64,000 bases of DNA from Schistosoma haematobium (Eukaryota; Platyhelminthes; Trematoda; Strigeidida; Schistosomatidae): assembly GCF_000699445.3 (NCBI RefSeq), contig NC_067200.1:18961003-19025002 (forward strand), in the 5' to 3' direction. Below are positions 43,189 through 54,990 of this stretch, piece after piece (position 1 is the first letter of the stretch; every line of letters starts with the position of its first letter). Under the pieces are notes generated by a model. That model searched no databases. It worked only from the letters and a program-made list of their open reading frames with translations, and had not been told where the DNA came from. The translations under genes were made by a program, and so were the position numbers.

Positions 43189-46100
43189 TTAAAGTTTGTT
43201 TTCAGATACATTCGGAGTATCATCGCCAGTGTTGGTTGTCGGTTGAGGAATTATGAGTGGAGTCGTGTCGTTCGATTGTACCGTAGGAGAATCGACGTAG
43301 ATAGGATTTCCTTCTAAATACGCTGCTTTGAGGCGATCGATGCTGATGCTACCGTTGGTTCCGTTCTTATCGATTATATAGTACTTCGGTTGGCGTTGAA
43401 GAACTTTGAAAGGTCCTTCGTATGCTGATTCGAAAGATCGTCGATGCGAGTCTCGACGAACGAAAACGTGTGTACTATATCGTATGTCAGGTTGAACGAA
43501 AACATCGGTGGATTGTGGTCGAGTGGAAGCAAGTTTAACTGAACGCATTGCGATTGTAAGCCTGTTCGTGTAGGAGGCTAGATCTATGTTCATTGAAGAG
43601 GACGAAGGATCCACAAATTCTCCTGGAAGTCGAAGTGTCGTTCCATAAACGAGTTGAGTCGCAGTGTATCCAATGTCAGCTTTCACTGCATTGCGGATAC
43701 CTAGTAAGACGAGTGGAAGAGCGTCGGTCCACTGTGAAACGTTTGCAGCTGATAGTGAAGCTTTTAGTTGTCGGTGAAAGCGTTCTACCAACCCGTTTGC
43801 TTGTGGATGGTAGGCAGTCGTCCGGAAGCGAGTGGTTCCTAGTAGTGTGGTCAGACGACGGAAAAGTTCAAATTCAAACTGACGTCCGCGGTCTATAGTG
43901 ATGGTTGAAGGGCAGTCGAAGTTTGCTACCCATCGTTCGACGAATGTGCGGGCCACTGTTTCAGCAGTGATGTCCTTGATAGGTACTGCTTCTGGCCATC
44001 GAGTGAAACGGTCTACGCAGGTTAAGAGGTAAGAGTATCCATTTGAATCTGGTAAAGGTCCTACCAAATCCAGATGAACATGATCGAAACGAGCATCGGG
44101 AGTTTTAAACGAGCCTAAGGGACATTTATTGTGTCTGATAACCTTGAATTTTTGGCAGCTTACACAGGAGCGTGCCCACTCCCTCACGTCTTTATTCATG
44201 CCAGGCCAGCAAAACCGTTCTGCTATGAGCTTGATGGTTGCACGAACACCTGGATGAGAAAGTTTGTGCAATGTATTGAAGACATTGCGTCGATAATGTT
44301 TCGGCACGATTGGGCGATCCCTACCTGTAGATGTGTCACAAAGTAAGGTTTCCTTACCTGATCCCATCTGTTTGATGCGTAGTTTAAGGGTTGTGGACGA
44401 TAACTCGTGCTGAAGATCAGTGTCTTCTTTTTGAAGCTGGGCGAGCTTAAGAAGGTCGATTCCTTGGAAACTGTTCAAGGAAGTTATTCGAGACAAGGCG
44501 TCTGCGACTAAATTGTTTGCTCCAGAAACGTGTCGAATGTCCGAAGTAAACTGCGAAATGTAGTCCAGTTGTCGAGACTCACGGGGAGAGTACTTGTCTG
44601 AAGTAGAGCTTAGAAAGAAGGTGAGTGGTTTATGGTCAGTGAAAAGAGTGAATTCACGACCTTCAATGTAGTGTTGAAAATGTCGTACAGCACAATACAT
44701 AGCTAGGAGTTCCCTACCGAATGTGTTGTACCTCGATTCAGTGTCTAGCAACCGTCTAGAGAAAATGCTAAGGGTTGCCATGAGTTGTTAACCCATTGTT
44801 GTAAGACTCCTCCGATTGCCGAGTCGGATGCGTCTACTGCGATACTAATGGGTGCTTCGGTGTCCTGATGTGCGAGCATTGTTGCTTTAGCGATCAGTTC
44901 CTTACCTGTGGAGAATGCTTTTCGTGCGGTGTCGTCCAAATTAATGGATTTCGCATTTCCACGAAGTTGGTCGGTCAGAGGTTTCATAAGTAATGCGCAT
45001 TTCGGTATGAAACGTCTATAGAAACTTACGAGGCCGTTAAACGTTTGTAATTGCTTGACGGTGGTCGGTTCTGGGTAATCCAGAATGGCCGCCACTTTGG
45101 TTCTAAGGGGTCGGATACCTTGAGCATCTATAGTGTGTCCTAGGAAGTTTAATGAGTCGGTTCCGAATTGGCATTTCTGAACGTTTACAGTTATGCCATG
45201 TTTTTGTAACCGTTCGAAAACAAGATCCAGATGCTTGAGATGTGTTTCTCTGTTCGGACTTGCAATTAGACAGTCGTCAACATACGCGTGTACGAAGTTG
45301 AGACCTCGAAAAACGTCGTCTATGAATCTTTGGAATGTTTGAGCAGCGTTCCTTAGACCGAAAGGCATTCGCAAAAATTCATAGAGTCCGAAGGGAGTAA
45401 TGATGGAGGTTTTCGGAATGTCGTCAGTAGCCATAGGGATTTGGTTATACGCTTTAACCAAGTCGATTTTCGAAAAGACAGTTGTACCTTTCAAGGTAGC
45501 TGTCAAATCGTGAATGTGGGGCAACGGGTAACGATCGGGAATAGTTTTCGCGTTCAATCGCCAATAGTCACCAGTTGGACGCCAATCGTTGCTGTCCTTT
45601 TTAGGGACCATGTGCAACGGAGATGCATATGGGCTACTTGACGGTCGTATGATTCCTAAGTCTATCATATGGTCGAACTCGTTTTTCGCCAACCTCAGCT
45701 TTTCAGGAGCTAGTCGGCGTGCTTTAGAAAATACAGGTGGTCCTGTAGTCGTGATGTGATGTGTAACGTTGCTGGTTACACATGGTAATCTCGGTTGCGT
45801 TTGTTGTATCTCAGGATACTTGTCGAGTAGTGGCTGATAGAGTGGGTCTATCCTATGCTTAATTGTGACTGGGGATAATCTACAGCCGGAAGAAGAAGTT
45901 ACGCAAACGGATAAATTAGTGTTTCCGTCTACTAGCCTCCGTTTGCGCGTGTCGATGATCAGATTATGGTGTTGTAGAAGATCCATACCAATGATTGGCA
46001 TAGATACATCTGCAACAACGAAAATCCAGTGGATGGGTTTGCGTAAACCCACGTTAAGGTAGACGTACCTTTTGCCATATGTAGCGATCGGTTTTCCGTT

Positions 46101-46298
46101 TGCCGCCTGTAAGTTTAGAGGCGATTCGTTAAGCCGGTCCTTAGGATTCGCTGGGAGAACGCTAACTTCTGCGCCAGTGTCGACGAGGTAGCGAACTCTC
46201 GTTGTCACATCTGTGACGTATAACAGACGGCTGTGTTTGCCGGCTACGGTTGCCGTTAACGCGTGCCGGCTTGGAAGTTTCCCGAATTGTTTTTCGAA
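43189..46298 (-). pseudogene. pol: Pol of CsRn1-type gypsy element, copy 2 (frameshifted)
   Basis: Two overlapping frames. The first (to 44745) has protease, RT with YVDD and the RNase H start, ending in a wrong tail after QPLAF. The second (44781-43189) resumes with [20 protein letters not shown] and carries the rest of RNase H and the whole integrase. The break is one missing T in a homopolymer: copy 1 has five (24781-24785), this copy four (complement at 44762-44765). Beyond that only about two residues differ from copy 1 (MGSGKE for MGTGKE; DLASY for DLTSY). A single homopolymer base can also be a sequencing error, so the state of this copy is not certain. It starts without ATG like copy 1. 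Confidence 0.9.
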
Positions 46299-47086
46299 TC
46301 AGTCGGCTTCGTGTTGGGAAAATTGCAGGGTTTTCTGCAATTTCTGGAAAACTTTCCATACTGGTTATGATACCAGCACCAGTCGGGGTTATCTGTCTCT
46401 CGTGGTCTAGAGACAGATCGCTTACGAGAAATGCTTCTACGTGGTGTGCGCGATCTCCTACGGTCGGTACGAAGACTAAGATAACGCGTGAGTGTGTGAC
46501 ATAAGTCGGTTATATCATTTTGAGTCGTTTGAGGTTTTTCTTTGACTGAAAATACCTCGGTAGTAGGTTTCGTAATTTCTAGAATACGGTCGGCAGATTC
46601 AGCTAGCTCGTCTAGGGAGTTGTTCTGGAACGAGGCCAGAACTGCTTGCACCTGTTGTGGGGGTTTTGACAAAAAGAGTTGTTTGAATAGACCTTCGTCG
46701 AAAGTTCTTGGGCCTATAACCTCTCTCATCCGTTGCAACATGTCTGTCGCAGAACCGTGTTGCAGGTTGATGTTATTGAAGAGTTGATCTAACCTTTGTC
46801 GATCGGTTAGGTCTCCTCGTTTGAGAGTCGAGCGTTTTAAGATTTCGTAAGGTTCGGAAACATCACTAGTAAACATACTAGGTGTTACGTACCTATTGAA
46901 TTCGCGCGGTAGTGCCTTGACTACTGCGAGGAATTGTGCACGTGTGTCGATCACGCCGTGCTCGGAGAAGTCGGCTTCTGCGTAGCAAAACCAGGCTTCG
47001 ATGTTGTCGGGCCAGAAAGGCATCAGTTGGAACGAAGGTGGGGACAAGGTCTTAAGCTTGAGTACTTTAGGTGTCTGTTCAGTCAT
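46256..47086 (-). CDS. gag: Gag of CsRn1-type gypsy element, copy 2
   Basis: 276 residues from the ATG at 47086, same length as in copy 1, with the same CHCC finger (C237, H240, C250, C254). Two residue changes are visible: RSTLKRG for RSILKRG and LSKPPQQ for LSKLPQQ. An open frame runs further upstream to 47215, but the shared start at MTEQTPK is the better choice because it follows the leader and is the same in both copies. It overlaps the pol frame by about 40 nt as in copy 1. Confidence 0.92.
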   Translation of the reverse strand: MTEQTPKVLKLKTLSPPSFQLMPFWPDNIEAWFCYAEADFSEHGVIDTRAQFLAVVKALPREFNRYVTPSMFTSDVSEPYEILKRSTLKRGDLTDRQRLDQLFNNINLQHGSATDMLQRMREVIGPRTFDEGLFKQLFLSKPPQQVQAVLASFQNNSLDELAESADRILEITKPTTEVFSVKEKPQTTQNDITDLCHTLTRYLSLRTDRRRSRTPRRSISRKRSVSRPRETDNPDWCWYHNQYGKFSRNCRKPCNFPNTKPTDSKNNSGNFQAGTR

Positions 47087-47252
47087 GATGAAATATGAAG
47101 TACGATAGTGAACGAGGGGAAAAAATATATATATATATCCAAGACGGAATACGAAAAAAAAATCACAATGTTTAAAAAAAATAAAAAATAAGGCAATGAT
47201 ATATAAAAATCTCAAAAAGGAACAGACTCACAGTTGCAATAAGGTGTACCAG

Positions 47253-47270
47253 ATCACGACGGTCTCACCA
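47253..47270 (-). promoter_or_regulatory. Primer binding site, gypsy copy 2
   Basis: Complement of the tRNA-Trp-like site in copy 1, one base inside the 5' LTR edge. Confidence 0.65.
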
Positions 47271-47271
47271 A

Positions 47272-47594
47272 TGATGATGTCACAGGTATTCAGTGTTTGA
47301 CAACGCTTCTACCAGTAACACCTTCTAATATATTTCGTTCCCACCCAGAGAAATCAAAAGACAGAGTCGAGGAGATCGGAAGAGTGTATGTTGCGATTAC
47401 CAATATATCGGAATTCTCTGATCTAATCTGGCTAGCGATTGCGGTTGATGTTGAGCACGGCGTTGCCACACGTGATCTGGTGCGGATGCCTGACCGAGCG
47501 CCTTCAGCTAGATGAGTCCACTAAAACATATGGTCAGCATCCAATGTCGAAAACTTACAGGGCTATTTATTTTGGGGATTTATTTACCGCTACA
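47272..47594 (-). repeat. 5' LTR, gypsy copy 2
   Basis: 323 bp; TGTAGCGG at 47594 to TCATCA at 47272. Confidence 0.9.
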
Positions 47595-48239
47595 GATCAA
47601 CTAAAATTCGCTTATCGGGTTTTAATACTATATCTTGGTACTTGTCTGTTGATCTACCATAGGATTCGAAAATGTTGGCCTAGTCTTTAATTGACTCAGG
47701 AAACACAACTTTTGGATGGCTCAATGGTATCATTTGGATTTATTGGTAGTTAAGTACTAAATAAAAATTTTACATCTACCCAGTTAACAACATTTATATC
47801 AGTTAGCTTTCACAAGGAAATAATCAATCACTGTATCTTTTTGGACCAAATAGTCTCTATTCGTTCATCTCGCAACTAAAAGTTGGATATTATTGTATGT
47901 GATATGGACCTGATGAGGTACAATCCATTATACCAGCGTACTTTCACATGCTGTCAGGAATTTTTATCGTTCGACACGTGCTCTTGTCTAATAGATGTTT
48001 TGCTCGACATTACCTATTTTCACTGAAGTACTTTCAGTTTGAGGAGGGAAGGCTAGGTGGGTGTGTTCGTCATCATGTTGGAGGTCTTCCATTTGACTCA
48101 ACCATTTTCTACTAGCATTCAACAAAGTAGCTGTAGCCGATGGTCTCTGCAACTAGTTCTGTTAGTTGATGATTTATTGAAAAGTTGGAGGTTAGCTGAT
48201 ATGGTTGGTTTCAGGCTTTCTTCACTTCTACTGTTTTGG
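47595..48239. other. Spacer, nothing recognised
   Basis: No gene or known repeat seen. Confidence 0.4.
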
Positions 48240-48300
48240 AACTCAAGAAAATGGTGGTCCAGCTTCAATTGACTCATGATCTCAACCATTAAAACTATTG
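48240..48300 (+). repeat. Tail of tRNA/hammerhead repeat
   Basis: ggtggtccagcttcaattga and ctcatgatctcaacc only; head and ribozyme missing. Confidence 0.6.
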
Positions 48301-49109
48301 TGATAAATTATTTAGACAAAGTGTTACGCAATATTTCTACTATTAGCATTCAGTTTACTTAGCAGGTCACAATACTTACTTTTGTGTTTTCTACGATTTT
48401 TATAGATTTGTAATAAAAGTAAACAATAGTTATGTAATGTTTGGAATCTGTCAATGAATACTGAAAATAAATCCAAGCTAACATTATCAAATTGTGTTTG
48501 TGATATTTGTCAATGCTTTAATAATAAACTAGAAAATAAACAATATACTCATGTTAAATGTAAATTGAATGATAAAGTTAAATTATGGAATCGTTACGAA
48601 GGAATCTATCTCAAAGTTAGTTATTAGGATTAGGATAGGTGGCATACAGATAAGATCATAACCAATTAAGAATGATAAAGAAACTAAAATAAAAAAAATA
48701 GGAGAAAAATGCCAACGTATGACGAAAAGTCTTGAAGAAAATGATACTTTAAATACTATGATTCTTGAGTTAATATCAATGAAATTTCAGAATAACAGCA
48801 TGTTCGTTCAAATTGATAGAACTCTTCGTTTTAGGAAAAAAACTTGAATGAAATGACTTAATATTAATTGAAATAAGTCAGATGTATTTATTCTTTCGCT
48901 GCCATATTCTACGTTATTCACAATCTAGTGACTGACTAAAATGTTTTTCAATAAAAGTCCAGTACTTAGTCATCGTTTTGGAAGTTGATGTGGATGACTG
49001 TAAGCTTACTGATTAGTTGCACTACAAAATTCAACTAACATCTTTACTTTAAGTGTTATTAGATTTAAGTCAATTTATTCGGTATAAACTCGTCTACTCT
49101 TCATAATTC
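48301..49109. other. Spacer, nothing recognised
   Basis: Strongly AT-rich, no coding signal. Confidence 0.4.
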
Positions 49110-49620
49110 AAACCATCACGTGTTACGTATGCCTGAACACCGATTGCCAAGACACGCAATGATGACTAGTGTTGGGAATGGTTGGAAGAAAGTTAGGGGC
49201 GGTCAAACTAAAATGTGGCATCAGTGCTTGATGAAGGCAATAAATTCTAGTTTGAGCCACGTTGGTAGATCTAGACTACTTGGTTTGGGTCCGCGTGACT
49301 TTCGTAACCAATGGTTGAAGACTCTGGTTGACATGGCCCAAAATCGATCACAATGGCGTCGGTGTATACACTCTTTGTCTTCCCTTAAACTATGACATTA
49401 AAATGATTTCATATCTTTCTTTCTACGAAATTGTTCTTCCTTTCTGTACTTTATCCTTACATAAAACCTTTTCTTCATATATTACACAATTGAGTTAACT
49501 GCTTCTATGAATCCGGTGTTCGTCTTGTTGTGCTAATGAGGTGTGGCAACTTGGACCGATGCATGTATGTGCATAGTCCTACATTGTAACCGACTGAGTG
49601 ATATAAGTAATTAGTAGTTA
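49110..49620 (+). mobile_element. LINE 3' end, family 2
   Basis: Coding remnant at 49120-49395 (MPEHRLPRHAMM, GWKKVRGGQTKMWHQ, RNQWLKTLVDMAQNRSQW, then a natural stop), followed by a 3' UTR to about 49605 (ctacattgtaaccgactga). Truncated at the 5' side to the last ~90 codons. Confidence 0.75.
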
Positions 49621-50119
49621 GGATCCTGTACGACATATTTTACATTGTATCATGACTTGTTATACATCCTATTAAATTTCATACCATTGTATTACATTAT
49701 ATGGCATAGATTAATATGAGTTAATTTTGTACTATTGCGGTGCGTGTTACTTATATCGACATAAGTAGTATATAACGCTAATCAGGAATAGAATGTCTCA
49801 CAACAGAAGGTCAAGAATATCGAGAAGGAAAGAACGGAAACAGAAAGCAGTTAGTATGGAATTGCAGGAACAATGAAGTATGAGACGAATAAATGATATT
49901 TACAAAAGGAACAGTCAAGTAGGAGACAATTGATTGACATTTTGTAAATGAAGTATTTACTGTATGGTCCTCAGATTTTACTAAAATGTTTTGTAATTTT
50001 GTGTTTAAATACATTTGATTAGTTGCTGTGGCATTATCCACTTAGCTACTGAGTCTTGATAGCCACATTCGATTAGTCGTCACTTGTGTTCTCGTTCACT
50101 ATCCTATAACTTTTATCAG
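49621..50119. other. Spacer, nothing recognised
   Basis: AT-rich; no gene seen. Confidence 0.4.
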
Positions 50120-50510
50120 TTAGTCAGTCAGTCAGCTACAACGTAGGACCGGGCAGATATATGTATCGGTCCAAGTTGCCATACCTCATTAACACAACAA
50201 GATGGACATCGAATTCATAAAAGTAGTTAATCCAATGGTGGTAATATATAAAAGAAAGATTGCAATAAGGATATAGTACAGGAAGAAAGAATTAGTTCGT
50301 AGAAAGAAAGATATGAAGCGATTTTAATCTCTTAGTTTAAGGGAAGACAGAGAGTATATACACCGACGCCATTGTGATCGATTCTGAGCTATGTCACCAA
50401 GAGTCTCCAACCATTGGTTACGATAGTCACACGGACCCCAACCAAGTAGTCTGCATCTACCAACATGGCTCAGACTAGAAGTTAGTGACTTCAAGCACTA
50501 ATGCACTTTT
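50120..50510 (-). mobile_element. LINE 3' end, family 2
   Basis: Minus strand: 3' UTR at 50120-50340 with the tcagtcagtcagctacaacg end, then a short coding remnant up to about 50505. In opposite orientation to the copy 500 bp upstream. Confidence 0.7.
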
Positions 50511-50699
50511 AGAAGAAAACATTATCCATATTATATTTAGCTTGGTTAGTCATATACTTGTAATCTTTCAATAATATATATTTTTACTGTTTTATACTTT
50601 TCCTATGTGTAGATGAAGAATATAATGGAAGGGTCCAAGTATTATCTGTTCAATATTCCATACTTTAATAATTGAAGCATTATATCATTATAAATGCTA

Positions 50700-50701
<2 letters not shown>

Positions 50702-50742
<41 letters not shown>
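50702..50742. repeat. (TA)n microsatellite
   Basis: About 20 TA units. The flanks are AT-rich and non-coding (50511-50924). Confidence 0.95.
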
Positions 50743-50747
<5 letters not shown>

Positions 50748-50924
50748 AATATATATGATATTAGAAGAATCTGTGATGTTTTATGATCTTGTTTACGTTT
50801 GTTTTCTTATGTTAACTGCATTTTAAAAAAGAAACCGAAATAATTTAAGTAAGTTAAGGTTTCTTTGTTTAACATCCGGATATCTGTCTTCAATGAGATC
50901 GTATGAATGGTTCCTGTCGAAATA

Positions 50925-51310
50925 TATATCTTTATTTGAACACAAATATTGGTACAAAGTGGCACCGAATAGATATGCACCACACAATTCACTTGATTTA
51001 TGTGTGGTCTGTGATATTATCTGGGTGCGCAGACTGAAGAAGGTGGTTTTCTTGGGGGTTCACATCTGGAGTCATCGATATAAAGGTCTGATCCACAAGG
51101 TAGTGCAGCGACGGGATGAGATGGAGTCCCATATTAGTCGGCGATCAACAATAGATTCATACGCCGTTTGTTCCTTCAGGATCCTGTAGCCCATGTGCAT
51201 CATTGTTTTGGAATCAGGGTTTTCCAACTCCCCTGGGTGGTTTATCCATATCCAACAACCCGGACATACGCTTTTCGTCCTCTCAATTTCATAAAAATAC
51301 CCCCCGTAGC
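50925..51310 (-). repeat. Short interspersed repeat, family B
   Basis: Tail (tttatttgaacacaaatatt on the plus strand) at 50925, body to about 51310. The tail is nearly identical to the LINE 3' end at 15135-15170. Confidence 0.7.
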
Positions 51311-51544
51311 GAGATAGTGAATATATAGATTTGATCGAAAATTCCGGGAAGTGAACAGATTAACTCTGTGAATAAATAATTGATATAATAGATTGTCTTT
51401 TATTTCTATACGAAATCAGTGATCACTACATTCGACTTCTGTCTCACAATCACTTTTTTCATTTTTATTGTATTTGAATGACATTCCTCTGCATTTCGGC
51501 TCACATCAAAACTGATGTGATTTTTGCTCTCATCCCTCCAAATG

Positions 51545-52045
51545 CCCTGTTACGGCCGAGGGTGGGGGGAGTCAGCTCTCCCTCTCCAAATGCTCTCACA
51601 CGCGTAAACATGCACTGTCAGCAAAGTCCTACTCACTACCTTCTCGTGGTATTGCTGTTGTCTGCTAAATTGAGAGGACGAAAAGCGAATATCCGACACT
51701 TTAACTGGGTTGGTGGATACGGATGACCCACCTAGTGGAGTTGATAGTCAGTGACCAATAATTCGTTCAAACATCATTTTTTCCTTCAATATATTGGAGT
51801 CCATGTACACCATTGGTCTGGAATGAGGGTTTTCCAACTCCCCTAGGTAGATCCTCTGTATCTACATACCAGGTTAGAACGCCTGACATTCACTTTTCTT
51901 CATCTCAGTTTCTTAAAGAACAGTAATACCGCGAGAAGGCAGTGACTAGGACTTCTCTGTCAGTGACTGTATACGCATGGCCATGTGAGAGCGTTTGGAG
52001 AAGAGCTGACTTTCCCTACCTTCGGTCGTGCCAGGGCATTATAGA
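51545..52045. repeat. Family B repeats, two heads in inverted order
   Basis: 51545-51735 reads the head on the plus strand (agtcagctctccctctcc) and 51736-52045 reads it on the minus strand (agagctgactttccc on the plus strand). Both outer ends read agggcat-type words, giving a 500-bp inverted arrangement. No tail in either piece. Confidence 0.65.
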
Positions 52046-52545
52046 TTTAATTCGCATTAGTGAATAACGGAATTAAAATAAGTCAAATACGAGAAAGCAT
52101 TACGAATACATATATTTTGTACACTCACTGATCTAGACAGGAAATAAGATGGATGAAGCGAATAGAAGAGAGCGAAGCGAAATGACGCACAGTGGAGATG
52201 GCTTGTCAGTCAAATTCATTTAATCAAGCGTTAATCAATATTTATAGCCAGATAAAAAATAGGTTACAGATATGTGATGAATAGGATAAGATGTGTACAC
52301 ACCCATACATACGCTCATGAATAGATTGGTCTGTCCGAAAGGTAGAATAAGTTATAAGGGCTTAATAATAATAATAATAACCAACACTACAAATCATTTC
52401 AAGACAATTTTTGTTATCAAGGTTATAGATTTATAAACTAGAATGTCTGTTACTATGTCTACTGTAACCCTTACAATTTAAGCTTATATATACTCATTTC
52501 TGTATGGAATTAACAGTTATACTGATAAAATAGTTCTAAATTATG
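52046..52545. other. Spacer with short ATA run
   Basis: (ATA)n at about 52364-52381; otherwise nothing recognised. Confidence 0.45.
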
Positions 52546-52980
52546 ACTTCATGATCTCAATCAAAAACTTAACAATCTCCACAACCCCTAAACTGATAAT
52601 TACCATGTGCACACTAGTGATTAGCTTTGTGAGAAAATTCTCGGAGTTCTGGTGAGAAGCCATGATCAGTGGAGTTGATCCGTGTCGGGTAGAAACAGGT
52701 GTCTACCTCAGTACAACGGAATATGGTCGCGCAATTTCGTGGATTGGTTGAGGTTAGACATTAACACCATTGGATGCCGGCCGGCTCAGTGGTCCAGTAG
52801 GTTAAGCGTTCGCGCGCGAGACTGAAGGCCCTGGGTTGGAATCCCGTGGGCGGGATCGTGGATGCGCACTGCTGATGAGTCCCACAATAGGACGAAACGG
52901 CCGTTCAGTGCCTCCAGGTTTTCACTGGTGGTCTAACATCAATCGGTTCATGATCTCAATCAAAGACTTAATAATTGTTT
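52546..52980 (+). repeat. tRNA-headed hammerhead repeat, best preserved copy
   Basis: Order: tail-like block (52546-52600), upstream block, tRNA-like head with A-box-like GGCTCAGTGGTCCAG (52793 onward), altered B-box (GGTTGGAATCCC), ribozyme, tail. Bounded at both ends by the same catgatctcaatcaaa word. Confidence 0.85.
52866..52911 (+). ncRNA. Hammerhead ribozyme, canonical core
   Basis: Stem I GCACTG (52866-52871) pairs fully with CAGTGC (52906-52911). Core CTGATGA (52872-52878), stem II GTCC/GGAC with loop CACAATA, GAAA (52894-52897), minimal stem III ACGG/CCGT, cleavage after GTT at 52905. All invariant positions are kept. This is the schistosome Smalpha-type ribozyme layout, with cis cleavage expected in the transcript. 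Confidence 0.85.
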
Positions 52981-53133
52981 AATGTCATTTGATATCTAGA
53001 AGTTTTTTTGTAGATGATTTCGTTATTGATCTACTATCGATTTCCATTTTGTTTTTAGGCAATCTTATATGATACTGATATCAGTAATGCATGATTGAGA
53101 TTGTTTATTGATTCATGTAATTCATTATGTTTC

Positions 53134-53646
53134 TGTTATATCCTGATGAGAATAATGAAGGGTAATTGTTGGAATTTATTTCTAAACTAATTCAATATGT
53201 ATATTTTTGATTGTATAGTGGTTTAGTAGTTAAACTATTCATATTCATGTTCCTCATATTATAAGTTTTATTTTGATCAATGAACTATTATTATACGATT
53301 GGCCGTTCTTGAGTTATGCCCAGTCTATTAATTACTACCTCCCACATTCACAGCCACATTTGGCTAAATCTTGCACAACTGTTGCTTCCTATTTTATGGT
53401 ACGATGTGGTCTGTCTGGTTGGTATATAAACCCAGTATGTTTGAAATACATGATTCATATTACAAAGGCTGAGATTGGTGTTCTGTACTTAACTGGCTGG
53501 GATAGGCGGAAAGCAGGACCAATAAAGACTCTAGACTGCTCGTACGGGTTTACACGTCATTAGTCCAGTCGATAATTCACTGTTCTCTAATTGGCGGTAT
53601 CATCACATTATACATTGATAGGGGCACAAACTCACAAGTTATAACA
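53134..53646 (+). mobile_element. Solo LTR, family D
   Basis: 513 bp, TGTTATATCC to TTATAACA, with an exact 5-bp target duplication GTTTC (53129-53133 and 53647-53651). A TATA-like ggtatataaacc lies near 53420. No internal region. Same length as the next copy. Confidence 0.85.
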
Positions 53647-53989
53647 GTTTCATAATGACATTTTCCAGATTTATTGAAATTCATAATCATCAATAAACTG
53701 ATATCATTTTAAAAGGTTCTTGTGAAGACCACGGAACAATGAATAGCTCTTTAAGCCTAGTTTAAGGGTGGCTAAATTTCATTCACAACCATTAAATATT
53801 TCAATCGGGATATTATCAATCAGTCCATGGTTTAGACTTCAGTCATTGATTATTTTTTACTTTGAAATGCTTTGTAATATATTGTATGATTCTTGTTTAA
53901 TATTATAAATGCATTACTATGGAATTCTCTCCTTGAATAGTTCTATACATGTCATAGTAAACCAGTAATTGAGTACAAGTTAGTGTTAT

Positions 53990-54136
53990 AAGTAATTTCA
54001 TTCAAATAGTTAAGATCATGAGTCGATTGAAGCTAGACCACCATGGAAAACCTGAAAGTACTGGATGGTCGTTTCGTCCTAATGTGAGACTCCTCAGCAG
54101 TGCTCATACACGATCCCGCCTCGTGAGATTTGAACC
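53990..54136 (-). repeat. tRNA/hammerhead repeat, left part (split by LTR)
   Basis: Tail and ribozyme (minus strand 54057-54103: GCACTGCTGAGGAGTC, GGACGAAACG, ATC cleavage triplet), then the B-box region is cut at 54136 by the family D LTR. The rest is at 54655-54990. Confidence 0.8.
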
Positions 54137-54649
54137 TGTTGTGACGCTATGGCTCACTAGTTATCACGTAATCTATTCGCCAATCAAAATACGACTTATT
54201 CACTCTTGTACTGTACCAAACCAATGACGTCGAACCAGTCTGATCAGCCTACCGTCTTATTGGTGCGTTGATCGTCTAACCCATCTAGCTGAGTCCAGAA
54301 TGTCAATAACAGCCTCCACTATGCGAATCATTTATTTTAGACATACTGGGTTTATATATCAAGCAAACAGACCGCAACGCACCATAAAATAAGAAGTAAC
54401 ATTCATACACAAATAAGCCAAAAAGTGTCTGTGAACGTGGGAGATAGTAATTAATAAACTGAGTATAACTTATGAACAGTAAGTCGTACAATAATAATCT
54501 ATAGGTCAAAATGAAGCTTATAATAAGGGAAATATAGGTATATACAATCTAATTACAGAATAGTTATACCATAAGAATATACAGATAATATTAGTCCATC
54601 AATAGGTCTCAGAAGTTACTCGTAATTTAATCTTTGCTAGGATATAACA
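54137..54649 (-). mobile_element. Solo LTR, family D, inverted
   Basis: 513 bp with TGTT...AACA termini, flanked by GAACC (54132-54136) and GAACT (54650-54654), a 5-bp duplication with one change. It splits a tRNA/hammerhead repeat. Confidence 0.8.
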
Positions 54650-54990
54650 GAACTCAAGACTTTCGGTCTCACGTGAGAACACTTAACTTATAGGCCAATG
54701 AGCTGGCTGGCATCCAACGGTAATATTGTCTAACTTCAGCTAATCCACGAAATTGAACGACACATCTACCATTGTCATCAATGAGTTACTATCTTTCACC
54801 AGATAGAATATACTCACTAGTAACTGATTTCAAGAGATGATTTTTTAGAGTTCTAGTCTACAGTGAATTATTATCTTACAACAGATCCAATTGAATTCCA
54901 ATACTTCTATGTTTTCCATCATAATCTAGCTTCAATGAATTCATAATTTCAACTATTAAAATGAATACAATCTTCATAAAGAAAAACCTC
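54650..54990 (-). repeat. tRNA/hammerhead repeat, right part
   Basis: Head (gagctggctggcatccaacg) and upstream block of the repeat interrupted at 54137. Ends with a tail-like piece near 54930-54985. Confidence 0.75.

Larger units (their letters stand above)
42332..47594 (-). mobile_element. CsRn1-type Ty3/gypsy retrotransposon, copy 2 (pol frameshift)
   Basis: Near-identical inverted partner of copy 1, 15 kb away. LTRs at 42332-42654 (3') and 47272-47594 (5'), same primer site and polypurine tract. Gag and Pol differ from copy 1 by only a few residues. A one-base deletion in an A-run at 44762-44765 breaks pol. Target duplication is unclear (GGTC at 42328-42331, GATC at 47595-47598, one mismatch). 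Confidence 0.93.
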
